DNA of 64,000 bases from ZC4RG20 sp036381515 (GTDB taxonomy: Bacteria > Pseudomonadota > Gammaproteobacteria > Steroidobacterales > Rariloculaceae). The stretch spans positions 1 through 64,000 of the forward strand of contig DASVCR010000073.1 of NCBI GenBank assembly GCA_036381515.1, given 5' to 3'. Made by a program: the position numbers and the translations under genes. Under the pieces are notes generated by a model. That model was given only the letters and a program-made list of their open reading frames with translations, did not search any database and was not told the origin of the DNA. Of this stretch, positions 18,437-27,152 are shown one piece after another. Each line of letters opens with the position of its first letter. The stretch's first letter is position 1.

Positions 18437-18867
18437 GGAAATACAGGCGTTCGGCGCGATCGATACAGCATACGATATCGGAAATCGGCCTTACGCTTCG
18501 GCTTGAACCTATCCGAAGACTCGCGGGACTCAGTACCCGGCAGGGACCGCGCGACGCACGCCGAGGCACGCGACGGCAAAGGTGTTCGCGAGGCGAGCGC
18601 GGTGCTCGAGGAGCACGGCCGAGATGCGGCCGCGGATGCTACGTCTGCGCAACAACGCGGAGTCCAGATCGAATCATTCGTCGATTTTTAGGGACCTGGC
18701 GGGCCATTATAGACGTGGACCCGGGCGCCACAAGATGCCTGCCGAAGGCGCCGCGACGACGTCCCGGCGTGACCGCAGGGACGACGCGGACCGCCGCCGG
18801 AAACTCGCGCTCCGCCCGCGAGTCAGATCCGAAGTCGTTCGGCCCCGACGCGGGCAATTTGGATAGA
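18437..18867. other. 430-base divergent intergenic region
   Basis: It separates the oxidoreductase operon from the TPR/TonB genes. Apart from the minus-strand promoter candidate, I see no conserved RNA structure or repeat. The longer open frames here have no protein-like features and are treated as non-coding. Confidence 0.5.
18706..18733 (-). promoter_or_regulatory. Candidate sigma-70 promoter of the oxidoreductase operon
   Basis: On the minus strand TTGTGG (18728-18733) and a perfect TATAAT (18706-18711) are 16 bases apart. Transcription would start near 18699, giving an unusually long leader of about 300 bases before the first gene. Confidence 0.4.
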
Positions 18868-20322
18868 ATGCGTTCGATGATCTCGCGCACGCTTCGGCCT
18901 CGCCTCCGGTTTCGCCCCCTTCGTACGCTGCCGCTCGTGCTCGGCGCGCTGCTCGCGGATCAGAGTTTCGCGCAGACGTCCGGCGGCGCGGCCGAAGACA
19001 TCGACGTGGCCGACGACCTCAGGGAGCTGCCGGAGCTGCTCGACGGCACGGAAACGGACGACGGCGGACGGCCGGGCGAGCGTCCGACGGACGACGTCCC
19101 GGGCCCAGGCGAGCCGCCGCCGGTCACGCGCCTCGAGACGCTTCTCGAGGTGAACAGGCTCTCGGACGAGGGTCGTCCCGAGGACGCCGTGCCGCTGCTC
19201 GAGCAGCTCGTCCGGCTGACGGAGGAGGAGTTCGGCGCGCAGAGCGTGGAGGCCGCCGAAGCCTACGAGGTGGCGGCGCGAATACATCGCGAGGCCGGAA
19301 ACCATCAGCGCGCCGAGGAGTATTACCTGCACGCGGTCGATCTCGTGCGAAACCTGGACGGCGCCTACACCGCCCTCGCGATCCGGCCGCTGCTCGGGCT
19401 AGGCGACAACTACCACGCGGCCGGGCAGTACCTGAACGCGATCACCGCTTACAACGAGGCGCGGACCGTGAGCCGCCGCGCCCACGGGCTTCTGAACGAG
19501 GGTCAGGTGCCGATCCTCGACCGCTTGACCGAATCGTTCGAGGCGCTCGACCAGTACGCCGAGGCCGACGAGCAGCAGCTCACGATCCTGCATCTCGCCG
19601 AGCGCAACTACCCGCAGGCTTCGCCGGAGCATCTCGAGGCCATCTACCGATACGCGCTGTGGCTGCGCGAGAGCGGGCGCTATCACGACGAGCGCCTGCG
19701 CTATGCGGAGGCGATGCGGCTGATTCGCGACGCGCACGGCAAGGAAAGCCTGCTGCTCGTCCGGCCGCTGCGCGAGACCGCGAACAGCTATCGCGAGCAG
19801 CGGCTGCCGGAGAACCAGGGCATCAGCGCGCTCCGCTCGGCGCTTGAGCTCCTCGACGAGCACGGCGCGGGGAATCCGCTGCTGCGCGCCGAGGTGCTGC
19901 GCGACATCGGCGACTGGGACGTCGCGTTCAGCAAGGTCGATCCCGACCTCAGCGTCTACGTGTCGGCGTGGCAGCTCCTCGGCGAGGTCGAGAACGGCGA
20001 CGAGCTGCGCCGCGAGTGGTTCGACGAGCTGCACAGTGTGTTCGACGAGCCGATCAGCCAGCGCGGCCTGAGCCGCGCGCCGGAAGCGCGCTCGGGACAC
20101 GTGATCGTCGCGTTCGACGTCGACCGGTACGGCCGCACGTCGGACGTGCGGGTCGCCGAGTCCGAGCCGCCCGGCTTCAAGGACGACGCGGTCGTGCGCG
20201 CGATCCGGCAATGGCGCTTCCGTCCCCGCGTCGAGAACGGCGTCATCGTCGCCCGCGACGACGTCGCGTTGCGGGTCAACTTCCGGTACCTGCCCGATGA
20301 ACAGGCGGAACCGGCGGAGTAG
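18868..20322 (+). CDS. TPR protein with C-terminal TonB domain, paralogue 1
   Basis: A 484-residue exported protein. A signal peptide (residues 1 to about 33, ending SFAQ) is followed by an acidic, Pro-rich linker. TPR-like helical repeats cover about 90-340 (AAEAYEVAARIHREAGNHQR, RAEEYYLHAVDL, ALAIRPLLGLGDNYHAAGQY). A TonB C-terminal fold ends the protein (GHVIVAFDVDRYGRTSDVRV, then AIRQWRFRPRVENG). There is no N-terminal TonB membrane anchor with a Pro-rich spacer, so it is probably a soluble periplasmic protein. ATGs at 18868 and 18877 are both possible. Its last 26 bases overlap its paralogue. Confidence 0.82.
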   Translation: MRSMISRTLRPRLRFRPLRTLPLVLGALLADQSFAQTSGGAAEDIDVADDLRELPELLDGTETDDGGRPGERPTDDVPGPGEPPPVTRLETLLEVNRLSDEGRPEDAVPLLEQLVRLTEEEFGAQSVEAAEAYEVAARIHREAGNHQRAEEYYLHAVDLVRNLDGAYTALAIRPLLGLGDNYHAAGQYLNAITAYNEARTVSRRAHGLLNEGQVPILDRLTESFEALDQYAEADEQQLTILHLAERNYPQASPEHLEAIYRYALWLRESGRYHDERLRYAEAMRLIRDAHGKESLLLVRPLRETANSYREQRLPENQGISALRSALELLDEHGAGNPLLRAEVLRDIGDWDVAFSKVDPDLSVYVSAWQLLGEVENGDELRREWFDELHSVFDEPISQRGLSRAPEARSGHVIVAFDVDRYGRTSDVRVAESEPPGFKDDAVVRAIRQWRFRPRVENGVIVARDDVALRVNFRYLPDEQAEPAE

Positions 20323-21613
20323 CCGCGCAGCGCTCGCACTCGTCGCATCGCTCTCGATCTCGGCGTGGCCGGCCGGCGCGCCGGCGCAGACCGAAGCCCC
20401 GCCGAACCTCGGCGAGCTGCTCGAACGCACGCCGCCCGCGGAGCCGGGAGTCGACGCCACCGGCATGGACCCTCTGCGGCGCGCCCGCGACGCGCTGCTC
20501 GCCGCCGGCGACGCTTCCGCCGCGCGGAACCCCGCGGAGCAGCTCGTCGGCCGCCCGGATGCGGCGAGCGACCCGCGCTACGCCGACGACCTCGTCCGGC
20601 TCGGCATGGTCCATACGCTGCTCGGCGAGTTCGACGCGGCGGAGCGCCGCTACTTCGAGGCCGCCGACGTGATCCGCAACGCCGAAGGCGAGTTCGCGCT
20701 CGACCTCGTCGACGTCTATCGCGCGCTCGGACGAAGCTACATCCGGGAGCGCCGGTTCGTCGAAGCGATCACGGCGCTCGAGCAGGCGCAGCACGTCAGC
20801 CAGCGGAACCTCGGCCTCTTCAACGACGCGCAAGCCGGCCTGATCGACGATCTGACGGCGGCGTACCTCGGCCTCGGCGACATCGAGACGGCAGGGCGCC
20901 TGCAGCGCGAGCGGCTCGACAACGCCATCCGCCGCTTCGGCGCGCGCGATCCGCGGGTCGTACCCTATCGGTACGGGCTCGCGCGCTACTACGAGCAGTC
21001 GCGCCTGCGCGGCGCCGCGCGCGAGCAGTACGAAGCGGCGCTCGAGACGCTCGAGCCGCTCGGCGACGACGCGGCTCTGCTCGAGCCGCTGCGCCGGCTG
21101 CTGCGCATCGACCTGCTGCTGCGCGACCGCGATACCGCGCGGACGAGAATCGCCGAGATCCTCGAGCGGCGGCCCGACCTGCCCGCGCTCAAGCGCGCGC
21201 TCGCGCTGACCGCGCTCGGCGACTTCGCGCTGGCCCGCGACGGGGATCCCGCGGCGGCCGCCGCGCACTATGCCGAAGCCTGGACGCTCCTCGCCGACGT
21301 GCCCGACGAGCGCGAGCGGCTGCTCGGCCGGCCCGAGATGCTCGATTTCGTCGCGCCGTTGACCGCCGTCGACCGCGGCGCGCGGGGGCGCCCGTACGCA
21401 TGGGGAACGATCGTGCTCCGCTTCGACGTCGGGGCCGACGGCCGGGCTCGCGACGTGTCGGTCGTGTCGGCCGAGCCCGCGGGCCTCGTCGAGACCGCAT
21501 ACGTCGGCAGGATCCGCGAGGCGCATTTTCGCCCCCGCATCGTCGACGCGATGCCCGCGCCGACGACGGACGTGCGCTATACGCACTATTTCCGCTACTA
21601 CGTCGCGGAGTGA
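20297..21613 (+). CDS. TPR protein with C-terminal TonB domain, paralogue 2
   Basis: A 438-residue exported protein with the same layout as its upstream neighbour: a signal peptide ending GAPAQ, TPR-like repeats from about 95 to 330 (GEFDAAERRYFEAADVI, LVDVYRALGRSYIRERRF), and a TonB-like domain (GTIVLRFDVGADGRARDVSV, IREAHFRPRIVDA). The pair arose by tandem duplication, with many shared phrases such as FEALDQ/LGLGDIETA repeat positions and QHVSQRNLGLFNDAQ. It is expressed with paralogue 1, since the genes overlap by 26 bases. The function is unknown; a periplasmic assembly or interaction role is inferred from the domains. Confidence 0.82.
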   Translation: MNRRNRRSSRAALALVASLSISAWPAGAPAQTEAPPNLGELLERTPPAEPGVDATGMDPLRRARDALLAAGDASAARNPAEQLVGRPDAASDPRYADDLVRLGMVHTLLGEFDAAERRYFEAADVIRNAEGEFALDLVDVYRALGRSYIRERRFVEAITALEQAQHVSQRNLGLFNDAQAGLIDDLTAAYLGLGDIETAGRLQRERLDNAIRRFGARDPRVVPYRYGLARYYEQSRLRGAAREQYEAALETLEPLGDDAALLEPLRRLLRIDLLLRDRDTARTRIAEILERRPDLPALKRALALTALGDFALARDGDPAAAAAHYAEAWTLLADVPDERERLLGRPEMLDFVAPLTAVDRGARGRPYAWGTIVLRFDVGADGRARDVSVVSAEPAGLVETAYVGRIREAHFRPRIVDAMPAPTTDVRYTHYFRYYVAE

Positions 21614-21712
21614 GCGGCCCGCGAAGCGCCCCGCCCGGCTTCGGCCGCTTCGAGCTGTTCCGCCCGGCGGAAAGCCGGTAAGCTCGGACCCGGGCCCTGG
21701 CCGACGCGTCAA

Positions 21713-22654
21713 ATGACCGACAAGCGCATCCTGTCCGTAATCGACCCGACGACCGACGAGCAACCGGCGATGGAGAGGGCCGCGCGCCTCGCGAAGGCGC
21801 TCGGCGCGAAGCTCGAGCTTTTCATCTGCGATTACGACCAATATCTCGCCGGCGGCCGCCTGTTCGACTCGAAGGGGCTCGAGAAGGCACGCCAGAGCCT
21901 GTTGCGGAACCATCGTGCGCGGCTCGAGAAGCGGGCGGAGCCGCTCCGTGCCGAAGGCCTGGACGTCGAGGTCGACGCCCGCTGGGGTCGGCCGCTCGAC
22001 CTCGGCATCGTGCGCAAGGTGCTCGACTCGCAGCCGATGCTCGTCGTGAAGGACACGCACTTCCATCCGGCGCTCAGGCGTTCGCTCTTGTCGAACACGG
22101 ACTGGAACCTGATCCGGTCCTGCCCGGCGCCGCTCCTGCTCGTGAAGCCGCGCGCGATTGCGGCGACGCCGACCGTGCTAGCCGCGGTCGATCCGCTGCA
22201 CGAGCACGACAAGCCGGCAGAGCTCGACCGCGCGATCCTGTCTTTCGCGAAGGAGCTGACGCAGGTGCTCGGCGGCTCGCTGCACGTGCTGCACTCGTTC
22301 GACATCGGGCCGACGCTCGCGGCCGTATCGGGCACGCCCGTCGCGACGATGGCGGTGCCGATCGAGGAGATCACGGCCACGGCGCGCGAGGAGCACGGGA
22401 AGGCGTTGTCGGCGCTGGTCGCGGATTTCGGCGTGCCGCCTTCGCACGTGCATCTCGAGCAGGGCGTGCCGCACGACGTGCTCGTCGAGCAGGCGGCCGC
22501 CCGCAACGCGGACTTCGTCGTGATGGGCGCGGTGTCGCGCAGCGGCCTCAAGCGGATCTTCATCGGCAGCACGGCGGAGCGCGCGCTCGACCGCCTGCCC
22601 TGCGATCTGATCATCATCAAGCCGCCGGGCTTCCAGCCGCCCGAGCGGGACTGA
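21713..22654 (+). CDS. uspE: UspE-like tandem universal stress protein
   Basis: A 313-residue cytoplasmic protein built of two universal stress protein domains (about 1-150 and 155-305). The second ends with the nucleotide-binding pattern GAVSRSGLKRIFIGSTAERAL followed by LPCDLIIIKP. The first has a degenerate form of that motif (KDTHFHPALRRSLLSNTDW), as in E. coli UspE. Family knowledge: induced under growth arrest and stress. It lies upstream of the two-component genes but is separated by 129 bases with an inverted repeat. Confidence 0.88.
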   Translation: MTDKRILSVIDPTTDEQPAMERAARLAKALGAKLELFICDYDQYLAGGRLFDSKGLEKARQSLLRNHRARLEKRAEPLRAEGLDVEVDARWGRPLDLGIVRKVLDSQPMLVVKDTHFHPALRRSLLSNTDWNLIRSCPAPLLLVKPRAIAATPTVLAAVDPLHEHDKPAELDRAILSFAKELTQVLGGSLHVLHSFDIGPTLAAVSGTPVATMAVPIEEITATAREEHGKALSALVADFGVPPSHVHLEQGVPHDVLVEQAAARNADFVVMGAVSRSGLKRIFIGSTAERALDRLPCDLIIIKPPGFQPPERD

Positions 22655-22700
22655 CGCCGGCCGTCGGCCGCAAGCGTTCGTCAGGAATGCAAATTTTTGT

Positions 22701-22733
22701 GAAGCCCGCCGTCGGCCGACGGGCCAGGGCTTC
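22701..22733. repeat. Inverted repeat between uspE and the response-regulator gene
   Basis: The outer arms GAAGCCC (22701-22707) and GGGCTTC (22727-22733) enclose a perfect 14-bp palindrome CCGTCGGCCGACGG at 22709-22722. It could be a stem-loop at the end of the uspE transcript or an operator for the regulator gene. No poly-T tract follows. Confidence 0.5.
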
Positions 22734-22783
22734 TCGTTCGTTACGAGATTGTGGCAATTTCCCGAGTTCGGGGCGGTTCGTGA

Positions 22784-23494
22784 ATGAGCGCCAATCGTGT
22801 ACTGATCATTGACGACGACACCCGGTTGACCGAGATGCTCGCCGAGTATCTCGCGCCGGAAGGGCTGTCGGTGACGTCGTTCGCCAACGGCTCGACGGGG
22901 CTGCGCGAAGCGCAGACCGGTGAGTACGACCTGATCGTGCTCGACGTGATGCTGCCGGGTCTGTCCGGCTTCGAGGTTCTGCGGCAGCTCAGGGAGTCGG
23001 GGTCCGAGACACCCGTGCTGATGCTGACCGCGCGCGGCGACGACGTGGACCGCATCGTCGGCCTCGAGATGGGCGCCGACGACTACCTGCCGAAGCCGTT
23101 CAACCCGCGCGAGCTGCTCGCGCGGATCAAGGCCGTGCTGCGCAGAACGGCCGAGGCCGAGCACGACGAGGTCGTCGAGCTGACGGTCGGCCCGCTCCGC
23201 GCGAACATGCAGCGACGCGAGGTGCTCTTGAACGGCGAGACGCTGAAGCTGACGAACGCCGAGTTCGTGATCCTCGCGACGTTGATGCGGGCGGCGGGCG
23301 ACGTCGTATCGCGCGAGACGCTGACGCGGACGGCGCTCGGCCGGCGGCTGCTTCCGGACGACCGCAGCCTCGACACGCACATCAGCAACCTGCGCAAGAA
23401 GCTCGGCCAGGACGAGGACGGCGGCGTGCAGATCCGCAGCGTCCGAGGCAGCGGCTACGTGCTCGTGCCGCCGCCTGCCGAGACCGATAAATGA
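22784..23494 (+). CDS. OmpR-family response regulator, CpxR-like
   Basis: A 236-residue regulator. The receiver domain has the acidic pocket at Asp10-12, phospho-acceptor Asp54 (IVLDVMLPG), Thr at LTARG and Lys at LPKPF. The C-terminal winged-helix DNA-binding domain ends VRGSGYVLVPP. Sequence and order match CpxR with its kinase directly downstream, overlapping by an ATGA. Family knowledge: envelope stress response. I did not find a cpxP gene or a clear CpxR direct-repeat site, so the regulon here is open. Confidence 0.88.
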   Translation: MSANRVLIIDDDTRLTEMLAEYLAPEGLSVTSFANGSTGLREAQTGEYDLIVLDVMLPGLSGFEVLRQLRESGSETPVLMLTARGDDVDRIVGLEMGADDYLPKPFNPRELLARIKAVLRRTAEAEHDEVVELTVGPLRANMQRREVLLNGETLKLTNAEFVILATLMRAAGDVVSRETLTRTALGRRLLPDDRSLDTHISNLRKKLGQDEDGGVQIRSVRGSGYVLVPPPAETDK

Positions 23495-24852
23495 GGCTCT
23501 TCTGGAAAATCTTTGCCGCGTTCGGTCTCGCGATGGCCGCGGCGATCGCTGCGGTCGTCTACGCGAGCTTCCGCCTCGGCGACCGGGCGTTCGACCAGCT
23601 CAACTTCGAGGGCCGCGAGCGCATCATCCAGGAGGTCGCCGCGGCGCTCGAGGCCGGCGGCGAGTGGCGCCTGCGGCTCTGGCTGCTCCGCAACCCGCGC
23701 CCGGCCCCGGGCATGGCGCTGCTCGTGCTCGACGAGGCGGGCAACGAGCTCCTCGGCAGGACGCCGCCGCCGCAGGTCGCGAAGCTCCTGCGGACGGAAC
23801 CCTTCAGCGAGTCGCAGCGTCCGTCGAACGTCCGCCCGCAGCAGCTCACGACCGAGCTCATCGGACCCGACGGCCGCGAGTACCGGCTGATTTTCGCGCT
23901 CGCTCCGGTCGTCACGTTCGGCGGCGTGCTCGCGTGGCCGGGCACTCAGCTGCTGGTCGTCGTCACAGCGTTGATCGCGACCGTGCTGACGTCGCTCGTG
24001 CTCGCACGCTATCTGTCGGCCCCGATCGTCCGCATGCAGAAGGCGACCCGCGCGCTCGCGGCCGGCCACCTCGATACCAGGGTCGGGCCGTCCATGCGGC
24101 GGCACGACGAGATGGGCCGGCTCGCGAAGGACTTCGATGCGATGGCCGAGCGGCTGCAGATGCTCGTCATGGACAAGGAGGCGCTGCTGCGGGACGTCTC
24201 GCACGAGTTCCGCTCGCCGCTCGCGCGGATCAGCGTCGCGCTCGCGCTCGCGCAGCGGCGCGCCGGCGAAGAGGCGGCTCCCGATCTCGCGCGCATCGAG
24301 CGCGAGGTCGAGCGGCTCAACGAACTCGTCGGGCAGGTCATGACGCTGACGCGGCTGCGCACGCAGGACGAGCCGAAGCGTGTGCCGGTCGCGCTGACGA
24401 CGATCGTCGAGGAGGTGGTCGCGGACACGCGCTTCGAGCACGCGGAGGCGGACATCCGCTACACGCCGTCCGTCGTGCCGGCCGTGCTCGGCGACCCGTC
24501 CGGCCTGAAGAGCGCGATCGAGAACGTCGTCCGCAACGCCGTCGCGCACGGCGGCGTCGGCCAGCCCGTCGAGGTCACGTTGACGGGCACGACGAAGGAG
24601 GTGCGGATCATCGTGCGGGACCACGGCCCGGGGGTCCCGGCCGAGGACGTCGAGAGGATCTTCGAGCCGTTCTTCCGCGTCGACCCGAGCCGCGACCACG
24701 GCTCGGACGGTCAGGGCATCGGGCTCGCGATCACGGCGCGAGTGATGGAGCTGCACGGCGGCACCGCGACCGCGCGCAATTGCCCGGACGGCGGCCTCGA
24801 GGTGGAGCTCGTCGTGCCGGTGACGCCGCCCGCGCCGACGAGAAGAGACTAG
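23491..24852 (+). CDS. Sensor histidine kinase, CpxA-like
   Basis: A 453-residue inner-membrane kinase. TM1 is about residues 5-25. A short periplasmic sensor of about 120 residues follows, then TM2 (about 152-172) and a HAMP domain (ARYLSAPIVRMQKATRALA). The H-box is DVSHEFRSPLARIS with the phospho-acceptor His. The ATP-binding domain shows N-box NVVRNAVAHG, G1 VRDHGPGVP and G2 GQGIGLAI. It is co-translated with its response regulator. It is convergent with the PII gene, leaving a single base between the stops. Confidence 0.88.
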   Translation: MRLFWKIFAAFGLAMAAAIAAVVYASFRLGDRAFDQLNFEGRERIIQEVAAALEAGGEWRLRLWLLRNPRPAPGMALLVLDEAGNELLGRTPPPQVAKLLRTEPFSESQRPSNVRPQQLTTELIGPDGREYRLIFALAPVVTFGGVLAWPGTQLLVVVTALIATVLTSLVLARYLSAPIVRMQKATRALAAGHLDTRVGPSMRRHDEMGRLAKDFDAMAERLQMLVMDKEALLRDVSHEFRSPLARISVALALAQRRAGEEAAPDLARIEREVERLNELVGQVMTLTRLRTQDEPKRVPVALTTIVEEVVADTRFEHAEADIRYTPSVVPAVLGDPSGLKSAIENVVRNAVAHGGVGQPVEVTLTGTTKEVRIIVRDHGPGVPAEDVERIFEPFFRVDPSRDHGSDGQGIGLAITARVMELHGGTATARNCPDGGLEVELVVPVTPPAPTRRD

Positions 24853-24853
24853 C

Positions 24854-25192
24854 TCAGATCGCCTGGTCGCCGGTCTCGCCGGTGCGGATGCGATACACCT
24901 GCTCGAGCGAGGTCACGAAGATCTTGCCGTCCCCGACCTTGCCGGTTTTCGCGGACTCGATGATCGCCTCGATGACACGCTCGACGAGCTCGTCCGCGAC
25001 CGCGACCTCGATCTTGACCTTCGGCAGGAAGTCGACGACATACTCCGCGCCCCGATAAAGCTCGGTGTGGCCGCGCTGGCGCCCGAAGCCCTTCACTTCC
25101 GTGACGGTCATTCCCTGCACCCCGACCTCTGCCAGTGCGTTGCGAACGTCGTCGAGGCGGAACGGCTTGATGACGGCGGTAATCAGCTTCAT
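24854..25192 (-). CDS. glnB: Nitrogen regulatory protein P-II
   Basis: A 112-residue PII trimer subunit, the usual family length. It begins MKLITAVIKPFRLDDVR, has the T-loop GFGRQRGHTELYRGAEY with uridylylation site Tyr51, and ends with the second signature (KTGKVGDGKIFV). Family knowledge: senses 2-oxoglutarate and ATP/ADP and controls glutamine synthetase through GlnD and GlnE. The start is an ATG at 25192 with GAGG six bases upstream; the longer frame from 25219 is not needed. No amtB is adjacent, so glnB is preferred to glnK. Confidence 0.93.
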   Translation of the reverse strand: MKLITAVIKPFRLDDVRNALAEVGVQGMTVTEVKGFGRQRGHTELYRGAEYVVDFLPKVKIEVAVADELVERVIEAIIESAKTGKVGDGKIFVTSLEQVYRIRTGETGDQAI

Positions 25193-25377
25193 TGAACGCC
25201 TCGCGTTGATTCTTCTCAAGAATTCGCCCTTGAACTGCGCCCTCGGGGCGAGCTAAGGTGTGATGTCGAGCGCGATATATTGTAGCGGAGTCACGGCACG
25301 GCGGGCATCGGCCCGGCCAGTGCCCCGCGGCCCGCGGCGCGAGCCGTTCACCGCTTCGAACAGCAGCGAGGCCGATC

Positions 25378-26340
25378 ATGTCGAAGAACCGCATCAAGCC
25401 GTCCGAGATTACACCGGAAGAAGCCTTCCTGAATCGGCGCCAGATCGTCGCCGGCGCAGTCGCGATGGGCCTTCTGCCCGGTTTCGCGCACGAGTCGTTC
25501 GCGGCGGCGATCCCGTCCCAGGGCGACACGTTCCAGAACGTCACGAAGTGGCCGAAGTCGCTCGACCAGGAACCGACCACCTGGGAGATCGTCACGACCT
25601 ACAACAACTTCTACGAGTTCGGAACCGGCAAGAGCGATCCGGCGCGGTACGCGCACCTGATGAAAACCGATCCGTGGTCGGTCGAGGTGACGGGCGAAGC
25701 GAACAAGCGCGGCCGCTTCACGCTCGAGGATATTCTGAGGCCGCACACCCTCGAGGAGCGGATCTACCGCTTCCGCTGCGTCGAGGCGTGGTCGATGGTC
25801 GTGCCGTGGGTCGGCTTCCCGCTCGGCGACCTGTTGAAGCGGTTCGAGCCGACGTCGCGCGCGAAGTACGTGCAGTTCTTCTCGCTGGCCGATCCGGAGC
25901 AGATGCCCGGCGTCCGTTACCCGGTGCTCGAGTGGCCGTACCGTGAGGGCCTCACGATCGAGGAGGCGATGCACCCGCTGACGCTGCTGACGGTCGGCGT
26001 CTACGGCAGAGTGCTGCCGAACCAGAACGGCGCCCCGCTGCGCCTGATCGTGCCGTGGAAGTACGGCTTCAAGAGCATCAAGTCGATCGTCCGCATCCAC
26101 TTCACGGAGCGCCAGCCCGAAACGTCGTGGAACATGGCCGCGCCGCAGGAGTACGGGTTCTACTCGAACGTGAACCCGAACGTCGACCATCCGCGCTGGA
26201 GCCAGGCGAGCGAGCGCGTCCTCGGCGGCAGCGGGTTCCGCGCCCTGATCTCCCCGCGACAGCCGACCTTGATGTTCAACGGCTATGCCGAGGAAGTCGC
26301 GTCGCTCTACACCGGGCTCGACCTGGTGAAGAACTACTGA
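25378..26340 (+). CDS. msrP: Periplasmic protein-methionine-sulfoxide reductase, catalytic subunit
   Basis: A 320-residue molybdopterin enzyme that reduces methionine sulfoxide in oxidised periplasmic proteins. A twin-arginine signal is visible at residues 19-43 (NRRQIVAGAVAMG, cleavage near AHESFA). The molybdenum ligand is Cys134 in RFRCVEAWSMVVPW. PWKYGFKSIKSI and ETSWNMAAPQEYGFYSNVNP are strongly conserved MsrP blocks. The product is folded with cofactor in the cytoplasm and exported by Tat. The membrane partner msrQ follows 62 bases downstream. Confidence 0.94.
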   Translation: MSKNRIKPSEITPEEAFLNRRQIVAGAVAMGLLPGFAHESFAAAIPSQGDTFQNVTKWPKSLDQEPTTWEIVTTYNNFYEFGTGKSDPARYAHLMKTDPWSVEVTGEANKRGRFTLEDILRPHTLEERIYRFRCVEAWSMVVPWVGFPLGDLLKRFEPTSRAKYVQFFSLADPEQMPGVRYPVLEWPYREGLTIEEAMHPLTLLTVGVYGRVLPNQNGAPLRLIVPWKYGFKSIKSIVRIHFTERQPETSWNMAAPQEYGFYSNVNPNVDHPRWSQASERVLGGSGFRALISPRQPTLMFNGYAEEVASLYTGLDLVKNY

Positions 26341-26402
26341 CGGACGAGCAGGCGCCGGCCCGCTGCGGCAGGCCCGGCGCCGCTACCGTCCGCAGCGCGT
26401 CG

Positions 26403-27146
26403 ATGCCGCCGTACGAAGGATCCCAGCAGGCCGCCGCGTCCCGCGCCGGGGCGGCGCCGTCGTTCCGGCTCCTGCCCCGTGATCGCATCGCGGTCGCGAA
26501 GATCTTCATTGCCGCCGCCTGTCTCGTGCCGTTCGCGATCGTCGTCGCGAAGATCGCCGCGCTGATCCCGTTCGGCGCGAATCCGGTCGAGGAGGTGCTC
26601 CACTCGATGGGCAAGACCGGCCTCCAGCTGCTGTGGATCACGCTCGCGATCACGCCGCTGCGCAAGCTCACGAAGCTGAACTGGCTGCTGCGTCTGCGGC
26701 GCATGCTCGGCCTGTTCGCCTTCTTCTATCTGTCGATGCATCTCCTCGTGTACGCGGTGCTCGATCGGCAGCTCAACTTCGACGAGCTGATCGTCGACCT
26801 CACGGAGCGGCCGTACATCATCGTCGGAATGCTCTGCTTCACGCTGCTCGTTCCGCTCGCCGTCACGTCGACGCGGGGGTGGCAGCGACGGCTTGGGCGG
26901 AAGTGGACGACGCTGCACCGCCTGATCTACCCGGCGGCGATCCTCGGCGTCCTGCACTACTGGTGGCTCGTCAAGGCCGACATTCGCGACCCGCTCTTCT
27001 ACGCGGTGCTGCTCGGCCTGCTGCTCGGCTTCAGGGTCGTCGATTCGCGCGTCCGGGCGGCGCGCCGGCGGAGAAGCGCTGCGGACCTCGCCGCGGCGCG
27101 CGGCGGACAGCTCGTCGGGGGCGCCGGCCCGAGCTCGCTTCGCTAG
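26403..27146 (+). CDS. msrQ: Heme-binding membrane subunit of the MsrPQ system
   Basis: A 247-residue inner-membrane protein with about six helices that carries electrons from the respiratory chain to MsrP. Heme-ligand histidines are in the expected helices: YLSMHLLVY, TLHRLIYPAAIL and GVLHYWW. The conserved LQLLWITLAITPLRKL and LRRMLGLFAFFYLS are also present. The cytoplasmic N-terminus (residues 1-32) and an Arg/Ala-rich C-terminus are extra or poorly conserved. The start at 26403 is the only ATG between the msrP stop and the first helix. Confidence 0.92.
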   Translation: MPPYEGSQQAAASRAGAAPSFRLLPRDRIAVAKIFIAAACLVPFAIVVAKIAALIPFGANPVEEVLHSMGKTGLQLLWITLAITPLRKLTKLNWLLRLRRMLGLFAFFYLSMHLLVYAVLDRQLNFDELIVDLTERPYIIVGMLCFTLLVPLAVTSTRGWQRRLGRKWTTLHRLIYPAAILGVLHYWWLVKADIRDPLFYAVLLGLLLGFRVVDSRVRAARRRRSAADLAAARGGQLVGGAGPSSLR

Positions 27147-27152
27147 GCGCGT

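Noticed and set aside
18409..18867. An upstream extension of the first TPR/TonB gene
   Set aside because: The extra 153 codons are Arg-rich and precede a normal signal peptide starting at 18868.
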